From positions 1 through 64,000 of the forward strand of contig JASJBI010000027.1 in NCBI GenBank assembly GCA_030066595.1: 64,000 nucleotides of DNA. The letters run 5' to 3'. Of the stretch, positions 42,323 through 51,322 are shown piece after piece. Under the pieces are notes generated by a model. That model ran no database searches. It was not told where the DNA came from and saw only the letters and a list, made by a program, of their open reading frames with translations. The translations under genes were made by a program, and so were the position numbers. This DNA comes from Alphaproteobacteria bacterium (GTDB lineage: Bacteria; Pseudomonadota; Alphaproteobacteria; JAJFFI01). Position 1 is the stretch's first letter. Each line of letters opens with the position of its first letter.

Positions 42323-44169
42323 AAGGCTTCCTCCCAGGGCTTGGACAGCCGCATTGCCGAATTGATCAGGCCGACCATGGAATAGGTCTGGGGGAAGTTA
42401 CCCCACAATTCGTTGTTGTGCGGATCCAAGTCCTCAGACAAGAGCCCCAGATGATTGCGCCGGCCCAGCATGTTTTCGAACAACTCCCGCGCCTCGTCGA
42501 TCCGGCCCATCAGGGCCAGCGCATCGATGTACCAGAACGTACAGATATTGAAGGCGGTCTCCGGCGTGCCATGATCGTCGGGCGCAGCATAGCGGAAGAT
42601 GTAGTCGCTGCGGCGCAATTCCTTCTCGATCAAGGCAAAGGTGCCGGTGAAGCGCGGATCGTCCGGCGCAATGAAGCCCAGTTCGGGCAACTGCAGCAGG
42701 CTGGCGTCCACATCCTTGCCGCCGAAGCTTGAGGTTAGACTGTCAAGTTTCGAATTCCAAGCCTGGGTCAGGATCCCGTCTCGGACGCGCGCGGCGTGTG
42801 CCGACCAGTAGCTCCTGCGGTCGTCCAGCCTCAGCTGGGCGGCGATTCGCGCCAGCCGGTCGCAGGCCGCCCAGCACATGACGCTCGAGAAGGTGTGGAC
42901 GGTCTGCCGTTTGCGCAGCTCCCAGAGACCCGAATCCGGCTGGTCCCAGCGTGCCACGGCTTGTTCGCCCAACCGCTCCAGAAGCCGGAACAGGTTGGCA
43001 TCGCCCATCCGCGTGACTCTATGGTCGAAGAAGCTCTGGGTACAGGCCAGGACGACGTTGCCGTAGCCGTCGTTCTGGACCTGGGTATAGGCATCGTTGC
43101 CGACCCGCACCGGGCCCATGCCCCGGTAGCCGGGCAGCGTCTCGACCTCGCGCTCGGGCAGCTTGTTCTCCAGGGTGATCCCGTACATCGGCTGCAGATA
43201 TCCGTCCGGCGCGCCGGCGACGATGTTGATGATGTAGCCGAGGAAACCCTCCATGGTGCGGGTCACGCCGAGGCGGTTCAGTGCGTGCACCATGAAATAG
43301 GAGTCCCGCAACCAGCAATAGCGGTAGTCCCAGTTGCGGCCGGAGTCCGGTGCCTCCGGGATCGAGGTGGTCATGGCGGCGATCATCGCGCCGCTTTCCT
43401 CGAAATTCGACAGCTTCAGGGTGATCGCGGCGCGGATCACCGCTTCCTGCCACTCGAACGGCAACGACAGATAGCGGCACCATTCGCGCCAGTATTCGTC
43501 GGTCTTCTCGCAGAACTCGCGACCGGTCTCGGCGACCGGCTGGGTGAGGCTCTCGTCCGGGCCGAGGATCAGCGTCAGCGGCCACTCCAGGACGAAGGGC
43601 ACCTCTTCGAGCACGTAGGCGACCGGCGCATCCGTCGTCAGCCGCAACGTCAGGTCCGGCATGACATAGCGGATGTGGTTCGAGCCGCGGGTCGTGCTGG
43701 GCTGACCGGCGCCGTATCCGTGCGCCGGGCGCAGCCGGATGCGGATGCAGGGCGTGCCCGAAATCGGCCGGATCTGGCGGACCAGCATGGTCGGACGGAA
43801 GGGACGTCCGAACAGCTTGAAGCGCGGCGCGAAGTCGGTGATCTCGATGGCCCCGCCGTTCCCGTCGTAGAGCCGGGTGTCGACCACGGCCGAGTTGCGG
43901 CGATAGGACTGCTCGGCCCGCGCCAGGCCCTGAAGCTCGATCTCGAAGAACCCGGCCTCGCGATCAGCACCGCCCGCCAGCAGGTCGCAGAACACCGGAT
44001 CGCCGTCGAACCGCGGTACGCAGGACCAGACGATCCGCGCCTGGCGGTTCAACAGCCCGGCGAAGCTACAGTTGCCGATCAGGGCGAGATCCAGGCTCGC
44101 TTGATCCTTCGGCCCGCCCTTCGGGCGTCGACGCTTGGATTGAGGCTTGGGTTTCGATAAGTCGTTCAT
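42319..44169 (-). CDS. Glycoside hydrolase family 15 protein
   Basis: A 616-residue GH15 enzyme (glucoamylase/trehalase clan). The N-terminal beta-sandwich begins with LIGNCSFAGLLNRQARIVWS. The (alpha/alpha)6 barrel has SGRNWDYRYCWLRDSYF and, near the C-terminus, LLSEDLDPHNNELWGNFPQ, where the general-base Glu is expected. GH15 enzymes include bacterial trehalases, so in this operon it may hydrolyse trehalose to glucose; glucan hydrolysis is the alternative. Residues 1-27 are basic and Lys/Arg-rich. It has no signal peptide, so it acts in the cytosol. It overlaps both neighbours by 4 nt. Confidence 0.85.
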   Translation of the reverse strand: MNDLSKPKPQSKRRRPKGGPKDQASLDLALIGNCSFAGLLNRQARIVWSCVPRFDGDPVFCDLLAGGADREAGFFEIELQGLARAEQSYRRNSAVVDTRLYDGNGGAIEITDFAPRFKLFGRPFRPTMLVRQIRPISGTPCIRIRLRPAHGYGAGQPSTTRGSNHIRYVMPDLTLRLTTDAPVAYVLEEVPFVLEWPLTLILGPDESLTQPVAETGREFCEKTDEYWREWCRYLSLPFEWQEAVIRAAITLKLSNFEESGAMIAAMTTSIPEAPDSGRNWDYRYCWLRDSYFMVHALNRLGVTRTMEGFLGYIINIVAGAPDGYLQPMYGITLENKLPEREVETLPGYRGMGPVRVGNDAYTQVQNDGYGNVVLACTQSFFDHRVTRMGDANLFRLLERLGEQAVARWDQPDSGLWELRKRQTVHTFSSVMCWAACDRLARIAAQLRLDDRRSYWSAHAARVRDGILTQAWNSKLDSLTSSFGGKDVDASLLQLPELGFIAPDDPRFTGTFALIEKELRRSDYIFRYAAPDDHGTPETAFNICTFWYIDALALMGRIDEARELFENMLGRRNHLGLLSEDLDPHNNELWGNFPQTYSMVGLINSAMRLSKPWEEAL

Positions 44170-46571
44170 AGGTCGAGAAGCCTGCTTTCTCCACCCGCGA
44201 TGTCGTACACCTTGTCCTTTAACCCGACCTTAACGCCGTCCACCGGCCCCGCCATGGCCGTGACTTCGATGGCATGGTGCGAGATGTCGAGGCGCAGCGC
44301 CCGGCCGCGATAGCGGATGCGCAACCGCAAGCGGCCGAGTTCGTCTGGCAGGCTGGGGTTCAGCCAGAGCACGTCGCCGCGCGCTTCCATGCCGGTATAG
44401 CAGCGCTGCAGCAGGTCGATCGTGCCGGCCATCGCGCCGAGATGGATGCCTTCCTTGGTGGTGCCGCCCTGGGTGTCGCTCACGTCGCTCTTCAAGGCCT
44501 CGCAAAAGAGTTGCCAGGACCCGGCCCGGTCCGATCGGGCCAGCACCCAGGCATCGACGATCCGGCTCAACGTCGAGCCATGCGCGGTGCGCGCCGTGTA
44601 ATAGTCGATGTTGCGCGGAATGGCCTGCGGGTCGAAGGCGTAGCCGAGGCGGTCGAACAGGTCGGCAAGCTGCTCCGCCGAAAACAGATAGAACAGCATC
44701 AACACGTCGGCCTGCTTCGAAAGCTTGTAGCGGTTCGGCGTGTCGTCCTCGGATTCGAGGATGCGGTCCAGGCGGTGGATATCCCCGTACTTTTCTCGGT
44801 AGCCCTCCCAGTCCAGCTCTGCGAGCCGGTCGTAGCCCTCGAACTGGCTGATGATGTCGCCGTCGTGGAACGCGATCCGCATCTTGCGGCTGATCGCGTC
44901 CCAATGGGCGATCTCGTCCGGGCCGACGTTCATCTGCTCCCGCAACTCGGTGCTGCGATCGGCGGGCAGCAACTCGAGCAGGTCGAGCGCCCAGGCCAAA
45001 TTCCACACCGCCATCATGTTTGTGTAGGCATTGTTGTTGATGCCCGGACTGCCGGCGTCCGGATAGGCGTCGTGGTATTCGTCCGGACCCATCACGCCGA
45101 GGATCTCGTAGCGGTCGAGTTCATTGTTGTAGGTGGCGATGCTGGCCCAGAAGCGGGCGATTTCCAGCACCATCTCAGCGCCGTAGAAGGACATGAACTC
45201 CAGATCGCCGGTCACTTCGTAATAGCGGTAGACGTTGTAGGCGATGGCCACGTTGACATGCCTTTGCAGGCTGCTGTTGTCGGGGATCCAGCGGCCCGAT
45301 TTCGGGTTCAGGTGCAGCCGCTGGCTCTCCTCGCGCCCGTCGCTGCCGCTCTGCCAGGGGTACATGGCGCCGCGGTAGCCCGCCTTGGCCGCCGCCTCGC
45401 GCGCGGCGTCCAGCCGGCGGTAGCGATACATCAGCAAAGCCCGCGTGATCTCGGGCATGCGATAGTTCAGGAACGGGAAGATGAAGAGCTCGTCCCAGAA
45501 GATGTGCCCGCGATAGGCCTCGCCGTGCAGCCCGCGCGCCGGGACGCCGGCGTCGATCCCGAGGCTGTTCAGTGAGGTGGTCTGCAAGAGGTGAAAGATA
45601 TGCAGCCGCAGCACCAGTGGCACGAAGCTCTTCTCCACGACTTCGTGGTCTTGGATATCGATGTCGAAATGCCGCCAGAGATGGTCCCAGGCCAACTTGT
45701 GACTGGCGGCGAGCTCCGCGAAGCTGGTTGCCGACGCGGCCGCCTGTCTTGCGGCCAGCCCCGGTTCGGCCAAGGCGCGGTCGCGCGAGGTGTACAAGGC
45801 CGCGACCTTTTCGGCCGACACCCGCTCTCCCTTCTGCACGTTCACGGTGAAGTCCTGCGCGATGTATCCGGGTTCTTGTGTGACCCGCGCCTCGATCGAA
45901 AGATCGCTGCCGTCACGCTTCAGCCGTGTGCGTGCGGCCAGCGCCAGCGTGATCTCGGAAGCGGTCGTGCGCGCCTTGAGATGGATGGTCTCCGGCCCCG
46001 CCTGGCCGGTTTCCAGCGGCTCCAGATGGCGGTTCTCGAGCGCCCGGTAGCGCTCGATGCCGGCGTTGCGCACGCGTCCGTCCAAGGCGGAACGGATCTG
46101 GATCCGGCCGTCCCAGTTCAGCGGTAGGAGGACCAGCTCCTGCGCCGCGAGTTCCGGCTGGCTCATGTGCACAAGCCGGCAGCTCGCCAGCTCGGTCTCG
46201 CGGCCCCGGGCGTCGCGGAAGCGGCAAGTCCTGTGCAACAGGCCGGCCTTGAGGTCGAGTTCCTGGCGATAGGACAGGATCTCGACGGCAGCGAGATCGA
46301 ACCAGTCGTCGTCGGCAATGCGAAAGGAGAGGGGCAGCCAGTTCGGCGCGTTGATCAGATCCTCGTTTTCGAGCCTCTGGCCGCCGATCTCGCTGACCAG
46401 ACGATTGTAGCATCCGGCGACATAAGTGCCCGGGTAGTGGACGCTGTCGGCGACCGCCTCGGAAGCGGCGCCGCGGGTGGCGAACCGCCCATTGCCAAGG
46501 GTGCAGAGCGCCTCGCGTATACCCTCCTGCCCCGGATCGTGGTCCGTGTAGACGAGGGACCAGCCCTTCAT
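44166..46571 (-). CDS. Glycoside hydrolase family 65 disaccharide phosphorylase
   Basis: An 801-residue GH65 protein. The GLHGEAYRGHIFWDELFIFP block (347-366), the acid Glu E498 in VMGPDEYHDAYP, KQADVLMLFYLF, the phosphate-pocket HGSTLSRIV and TTKEGIHLGAMAGTID mark the phosphorylase group. It should cleave trehalose (alternatively maltose or kojibiose) with phosphate to beta-glucose-1-phosphate and glucose; trehalose is inferred from the operon. Beta-glucose-1-phosphate then goes to glucose-6-phosphate through the beta-PGM half of the fused protein encoded upstream. It overlaps both adjacent genes by 4 nt. Confidence 0.87.
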   Translation of the reverse strand: MKGWSLVYTDHDPGQEGIREALCTLGNGRFATRGAASEAVADSVHYPGTYVAGCYNRLVSEIGGQRLENEDLINAPNWLPLSFRIADDDWFDLAAVEILSYRQELDLKAGLLHRTCRFRDARGRETELASCRLVHMSQPELAAQELVLLPLNWDGRIQIRSALDGRVRNAGIERYRALENRHLEPLETGQAGPETIHLKARTTASEITLALAARTRLKRDGSDLSIEARVTQEPGYIAQDFTVNVQKGERVSAEKVAALYTSRDRALAEPGLAARQAAASATSFAELAASHKLAWDHLWRHFDIDIQDHEVVEKSFVPLVLRLHIFHLLQTTSLNSLGIDAGVPARGLHGEAYRGHIFWDELFIFPFLNYRMPEITRALLMYRYRRLDAAREAAAKAGYRGAMYPWQSGSDGREESQRLHLNPKSGRWIPDNSSLQRHVNVAIAYNVYRYYEVTGDLEFMSFYGAEMVLEIARFWASIATYNNELDRYEILGVMGPDEYHDAYPDAGSPGINNNAYTNMMAVWNLAWALDLLELLPADRSTELREQMNVGPDEIAHWDAISRKMRIAFHDGDIISQFEGYDRLAELDWEGYREKYGDIHRLDRILESEDDTPNRYKLSKQADVLMLFYLFSAEQLADLFDRLGYAFDPQAIPRNIDYYTARTAHGSTLSRIVDAWVLARSDRAGSWQLFCEALKSDVSDTQGGTTKEGIHLGAMAGTIDLLQRCYTGMEARGDVLWLNPSLPDELGRLRLRIRYRGRALRLDISHHAIEVTAMAGPVDGVKVGLKDKVYDIAGGESRLLDL

Positions 46572-48184
46572 GCCGGACCTGCCTCGAGATGGTCGGCCAG
46601 CCGGGTCAGGAAGGTGCGCACCTGGTCGGGCGAGCCCAGCCGGTACTGTGCGGCGCTCTCGCCCGGTTGCTCGGCGACCAGGATCGTAATTCCCTGATCC
46701 CGCAGTGCTGCAAATGCGTCCTCATCGGTCTCGTCGTCGCCGATGAAGAGCGGCAGCACCTTGGCGGTGTCGATCGGCAGCGCCTCCAGCAGCCAGAGGA
46801 CCGCCTTGCCCTTGTCCCAATCCAGGCGCGGGCGCAGCTCGTGAACCTTCTTGCCCTCGGTCCGCCGCAGGCGCGGGCGGTCGGCGGCAACGGCCGCGAC
46901 CGCCTCCTCCACGGCAGGGATCTCAGCTTTTGCCACCAGGCGATAGTGAACGGCGGCCGCAAATGTCTTGTCCTCGACGATCACGCCGGGGATGTCGGCC
47001 AAGCGGGTGCGCAGATCCAGCACCGCGCTCTCGATATCCGGGACGAAGCTGCGTGCTTCGGGCGGCTCGATATGGCCGACCCGCGGGCTCACGATATCGA
47101 AGCCATGGCTGCCGGCGAAGGTCACGGCGGGCAAGCCCACCAGCCGCTCGACGTCGGGCCGCTTGCGGCCACTGATCACCGCGACGGGGCAAAGCCTGGC
47201 CAGCCGATCCAGGACCACCTTGGTCGCGGTCGGCAGCAGGGCGTTCTCCGGACGCTCGACGATCGGTGTCAGCGTGCCGTCATAATCCAAGAAGACGGCG
47301 AGCGTCTTGTCGCCGATCCGGTCGGTGATCCGTTCGAAGTCGTCCAAGGCAGAGTCCATCCCCACCGCCTGCGCGCTGCCGACCGTGCGTTCCGATAGCG
47401 CAATCTCACCCAGATCCGCAACGACCAGATCCGCGCCATGCCGGCGCAGAGCGTCGGACTCTTGGCCCCGGTCGACGCCAACAACCAGGCCCATGCCGCC
47501 CCGCTTCCCGGCCTCGACGCCGGCCACGGCATCCTCGAACACGACCGTCCGCTCGGGGGCGCTGCCAAGACGCTGGGCGGCCTCGACAAAGCTGTCCGGC
47601 GCAGGCTTGCCAGAGAGCTGGAGCCGTGCCAGCTCGCAGCCGTCCACTCGCGCGTCGAACAGGTCCGCAAGCCCGGCCGCCTCCAGCACGTCCGCGCAGT
47701 TCTTGCTGGCCGAGACGACGGCGGTCCGGAGGCCAAGCGACCGGGCGCGGCGAATCAAGGCCACCGACGTCTCGTAGACGCCGATGCCGTGGCTCTTCAG
47801 TCGGGAACGAAAGCACGCGTTCTTGCGGTCCGCGAGCGCGCTGACCGTGTCCAGGTCAGGATCATCGCCGGGCGATCCGAGAGGCAGCTCGATGCCACGG
47901 GATGCGAGGAAGGAGCGGATCCCGTCGTGCCGCGGCTTGCCGTCCACATAGGCACGGTAGTCGCGCTCGATATCGAACGGTGCGGCCGGTTGGCCGCTGC
48001 GCGCGGCGCAACGCGTCAGGAACGCGTCGAAGACCCGTTTCCAGCAGTGCGCATGCACGTCCGCGGTCCGCGTGACGACCCCGTCGAGATCGAACAGCAA
48101 AGCGTCGAACTCGGCCGCGGCGATGATCGGGTGACCGCGCGGCACGGCGCCTGAACGCTCCTGTTCGGGATCATCCTGGGACAT
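46568..48184 (-). CDS. Fused beta-phosphoglucomutase and trehalose-6-phosphate phosphatase
   Basis: A 538-residue protein with two HAD-fold enzymes in tandem. Residues about 25-260 are a beta-phosphoglucomutase-like HAD: nucleophile and acid D32 and D34 in FDLDGVVT, SASKN, SGKPAPDSFV and FEDAVAGVEAG (217-226). Residues about 290-530 are an OtsB phosphatase: FLDYDGTL (D300, D302), VISGRKRPDVE, GSHGFD and FIGDDETDEDAF. One polypeptide thus makes trehalose from trehalose-6-phosphate and returns beta-glucose-1-phosphate to glucose-6-phosphate. It heads the operon and overlaps GH65 by 4 nt. Both active sites look intact. Residues 1-20 are a charged extension. Confidence 0.88.
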   Translation of the reverse strand: MSQDDPEQERSGAVPRGHPIIAAAEFDALLFDLDGVVTRTADVHAHCWKRVFDAFLTRCAARSGQPAAPFDIERDYRAYVDGKPRHDGIRSFLASRGIELPLGSPGDDPDLDTVSALADRKNACFRSRLKSHGIGVYETSVALIRRARSLGLRTAVVSASKNCADVLEAAGLADLFDARVDGCELARLQLSGKPAPDSFVEAAQRLGSAPERTVVFEDAVAGVEAGKRGGMGLVVGVDRGQESDALRRHGADLVVADLGEIALSERTVGSAQAVGMDSALDDFERITDRIGDKTLAVFLDYDGTLTPIVERPENALLPTATKVVLDRLARLCPVAVISGRKRPDVERLVGLPAVTFAGSHGFDIVSPRVGHIEPPEARSFVPDIESAVLDLRTRLADIPGVIVEDKTFAAAVHYRLVAKAEIPAVEEAVAAVAADRPRLRRTEGKKVHELRPRLDWDKGKAVLWLLEALPIDTAKVLPLFIGDDETDEDAFAALRDQGITILVAEQPGESAAQYRLGSPDQVRTFLTRLADHLEAGPA

Positions 48185-48497
48185 GGCGCGGCAAGTCTAG
48201 TGCTCCTGACCGGCGACGGACAGCCGAACCGATCGGTCGTGAACTTGGCTGAAGGGAAGGAAATCGGCTGCGGTACTGCCCCAATCCGCGGTGCCGAGGT
48301 GCGGACCGGTCGCCGGCACACGTGTTCCGCCGGGCAGAATTCCGTGCGGCAGAAGGGTACTCCTTGGCCTTTGTTTCTCCTTGCGCAACTCCCACGCTAC
48401 CGCAGCACAAGCCAGATGTATGCCCATCACGGTCCATGCTGCATTGCGATAGGTCAAGCGGGGTCGGAATTGCCGGCGCACCGGCCCGTTTCTGCCG
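48185..48497. other. Intergenic region between the trehalose operon and the P-type ATPase
   Basis: About 310 bp, expected to hold the promoter of the trehalose operon. A minus-strand TTGACC lies near 48460 but has no good -10 at 17 bp. Short frames on the minus strand (up to 94 codons) have no family features and no RBS, and I regard them as chance. Confidence 0.45.
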
Positions 48498-51215
48498 TCA
48501 ACGTCGGACGATCTTGTAGATCTCCATGACCAGCAACAGGCCGAGCGCGATGGGCGCGATGGCGGTGATGGAGTGCCAATCCAGCGGCGCGATGCGCAGC
48601 ACGTCGTTGATCACCGGCAGATACATGGCGGCCACGTGCAGGCCCAGGGCGGCCACGACCGCGATCACCACGAGAGGATTGGCGGCGACCGGGATCCGGA
48701 AGGTCGAGCGGCGCTCGGAACGGCAGTTGAAGACATGCACGTTCTCGAACACCACCATCAGCAGGAGGAGAGCCGTTCGCGCCTCTCCCTCGGGCATACC
48801 CGCGCTCAGTGCCCAATAGTAAAAGGCAAAGGCCGCGGCCCCGATGAACGTGCCCGAAAGGGCCACCTGCTCGACCATGCGCCGGTCGAACAGCGGCTGG
48901 TCGGGCGGGCGGGGCTGTCGATCCAAAATCCCGGGCTCGCCCCGCTCGAAAGCCAGGGCCACGTGTTGGATCCCGTTGGTGACCAGGTTGAGCCACAGTA
49001 GTTGCACCGCGAACAGCGGAAGCGGTAGCGCCGCCAACAGCGCGAACAAGAACAGGACGATCTCGCCGACGCCGGTACCGATCAGCAAAAGCGAGACTTT
49101 TCTCACATTGTCGTATGCGATACGGCCTTCTTCGACTCCGGCCACGATGGACGTGAAATTGTCGTCGGCCACAATCAGATCCGAGGCGCCGCGAGCGATA
49201 TCGGTCCCGCCCTTGCCCATGGCCACGCCGATATGGGCCGCATTCAGCGCCGGCGCGTCATTGGCCCCGTCACCGGTCACAGCGACGAAATGGCCCTGCG
49301 CCTGAAGCGTCCGCACAATGTCATATTTTTGCATCGGCTCGACGCGGGCAAAGACACGGATAGTCGCCATGCGGCCGGCAGGGGCATCATCGCTATCCGC
49401 CAACTCGGCACCCGTCACGACCTGCTCCTTGGTCTCGGCGAGCCCGAGTAAGCGGCCGATCGCCAGTGCTGTGGCCGGATGGTCACCGGTCACCATGCGG
49501 ACGGCAATGCCCGACCTGCGGCATTGCTGAATGGCGTCCACGACGCCGGGCCGCAAGGGATCGATCAAGCCGACGAACCCCAAGAAGTTCAGATCGCAAA
49601 GCGCCTTTGGGCTCGACGCCACCGCCTGTTCCGCCGTGACCGCGCCGCGCGCGACCGCCAGCACCCGGTAGCCGTCGGTAGCGAGTGCTTCGGCTTGGGC
49701 AAGCGCCGCCGCCGCGTCGCTCGGCTTTGGAAACGCGCACATCGGGATGACTGTTTCGGCGGCCCCTTTGACGTGCACGGCATGGCCGCCGTCGGGCTCC
49801 CGACGGAAGCTCGCGGCATATCGGCGGTCAGGTTCATAGGGGATGATCCCAGTTTGCGGCCGTTCCGCGGTCAAGGCCTTGCGGTTCAGGCCCACCTTGC
49901 CGGCAAGCGCAAGAAACGCGACATCCACCGTGTCGCCGAGATGCTGAACGCCATCTGTCGTGACTTCCAGGCTTGCTTCGTTGCAGAGCGCACCAGTCAC
50001 CGCCAGTTCCCAGGCGCGCTCGAGCGCGCGCCCGTCTTGGTCGCCCGCGGCCACCCGCAACCCGCCTTCCGGTGCATAGCCTTCGCCGCTGACGTCGATC
50101 GCCCCAAAACCGGGAATCTGGATCCGCTTGATGGTCAACTCGTTGCAGGTCAGCGTGCCGGTCTTGTCGGAGGCGATCAGGGTGCACGCCCCCAATCCCT
50201 CTACGGCCGGCAGGGCCCGGACAATGACGCGGCGCGCCGCCATGCGGGCCGTCGCGATCGAAAGGGCTACGGTAATGGCGACGGGCAATCCTTCGGGAAT
50301 CGCGGCCACGGCGAGGGCCACAGCGACCAGGAAAACCTGGGCGAGGGGCGCGCCCTGAAGCAGCTGCGCGGCTGCAATCAGCGCAATGGCTCCGGTCATC
50401 AGGATTCCGATCTGACGCGCCAGGCGCTTGAGCCGGATGATTAAAGGCGGCGGGGCGGGATGGGCGACGGCCAGTGCGTCCGCGATCGCACCGATCTCGG
50501 TGGCACTGCCCGTGGCGACGATGACGCCCATGGCCCGACCCCTCAAAGCGGTGGTGCCGGCATGCAGCATATTGGCCCGGTCGGCGATGCCGACCCGCCC
50601 GGACAGGTGCGCATACGCGTCTTTGACGACCGGGGTCGACTCCCCGGTCAGCAGGGACTCGTCCAGCACCAACTCCCGCTCGCGCATGAGGCGGATGTCC
50701 GCTGGAATGCGATCGCCGGATTCGATCTCGACGATGTCCCCCGGGACGAGTTCGACGCTGTCCAGCCGCTGACGCTGGCCGTCGCGATGAACGACCGTCA
50801 CGCTCTGCACAAGACGATCCAGAGCAAGTGCGCTGGATTCCGCGCGCCACTCCTGCACGGCACCGATCACCGCATTGATCTGCAGGACGGCAAATATGAA
50901 CGAAGCGTCGGTCAGCTGACCGATGCCCACGGAAACCGCGGCGGCCGCCAGCAGCAGGTAGATCAGGGGGCTCTTGAACTGGCGTAGGTAGACCACCAGC
51001 ATCGGCGTGCGTCGGCGTTCCGGAAGCCGGTTGGCGCCGAAACTGTGCAGGCGCCGCTCCGCTTCGGCATCCGACAGGCCATCCCGACCGGTGTCGAGAC
51101 GGGCGAGCGCGTCATCGATCGACTGGGCGTACAACTCGACGCCGCGCAGCCTATCCGGGCTCATGAGCGAATGGGGCACCTGCCTATCCAAATCCGGGTC
51201 CTGCAGGATCGGCAT
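48498..51215 (-). CDS. Cation-transporting P2-type ATPase
   Basis: A 905-residue P-type ATPase with about ten transmembrane helices. The phosphorylated Asp is D350 in SDKTGTLT; TGES (actuator loop, about 190-193), PEGLP in M4 (307-311), VKGAAETV and TGDGANDAPAL are intact. The PEGLP and large size place it in the P2 (Ca/Na/K-type) group, not the heavy-metal group. In M6 the ion-site region reads NLVTNGIQ where Ca-ATPases usually read NLVTDG, so the transported ion is uncertain. It is not part of the trehalose operon, being separated by about 310 bp. Confidence 0.87.
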   Translation of the reverse strand: MPILQDPDLDRQVPHSLMSPDRLRGVELYAQSIDDALARLDTGRDGLSDAEAERRLHSFGANRLPERRRTPMLVVYLRQFKSPLIYLLLAAAAVSVGIGQLTDASFIFAVLQINAVIGAVQEWRAESSALALDRLVQSVTVVHRDGQRQRLDSVELVPGDIVEIESGDRIPADIRLMRERELVLDESLLTGESTPVVKDAYAHLSGRVGIADRANMLHAGTTALRGRAMGVIVATGSATEIGAIADALAVAHPAPPPLIIRLKRLARQIGILMTGAIALIAAAQLLQGAPLAQVFLVAVALAVAAIPEGLPVAITVALSIATARMAARRVIVRALPAVEGLGACTLIASDKTGTLTCNELTIKRIQIPGFGAIDVSGEGYAPEGGLRVAAGDQDGRALERAWELAVTGALCNEASLEVTTDGVQHLGDTVDVAFLALAGKVGLNRKALTAERPQTGIIPYEPDRRYAASFRREPDGGHAVHVKGAAETVIPMCAFPKPSDAAAALAQAEALATDGYRVLAVARGAVTAEQAVASSPKALCDLNFLGFVGLIDPLRPGVVDAIQQCRRSGIAVRMVTGDHPATALAIGRLLGLAETKEQVVTGAELADSDDAPAGRMATIRVFARVEPMQKYDIVRTLQAQGHFVAVTGDGANDAPALNAAHIGVAMGKGGTDIARGASDLIVADDNFTSIVAGVEEGRIAYDNVRKVSLLLIGTGVGEIVLFLFALLAALPLPLFAVQLLWLNLVTNGIQHVALAFERGEPGILDRQPRPPDQPLFDRRMVEQVALSGTFIGAAAFAFYYWALSAGMPEGEARTALLLLMVVFENVHVFNCRSERRSTFRIPVAANPLVVIAVVAALGLHVAAMYLPVINDVLRIAPLDWHSITAIAPIALGLLLVMEIYKIVRR

Positions 51216-51322
51216 GAGGGCATGTCCCGCTGTCCCGGCGCATGACCTGCGTCAACCGGCGGCGCCTGCCGTCACTCTAGGGTGGGCCTTCCACGCGATC
51301 TGTCGGAAAGGCCAGCGCGCGA

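Noticed and set aside
48185..48481. Minus-strand frames of 88-94 codons between the trehalose operon and the ATPase
   Set aside because: No ribosome binding site, no family features and overlapping alternatives in other frames; treated as chance.
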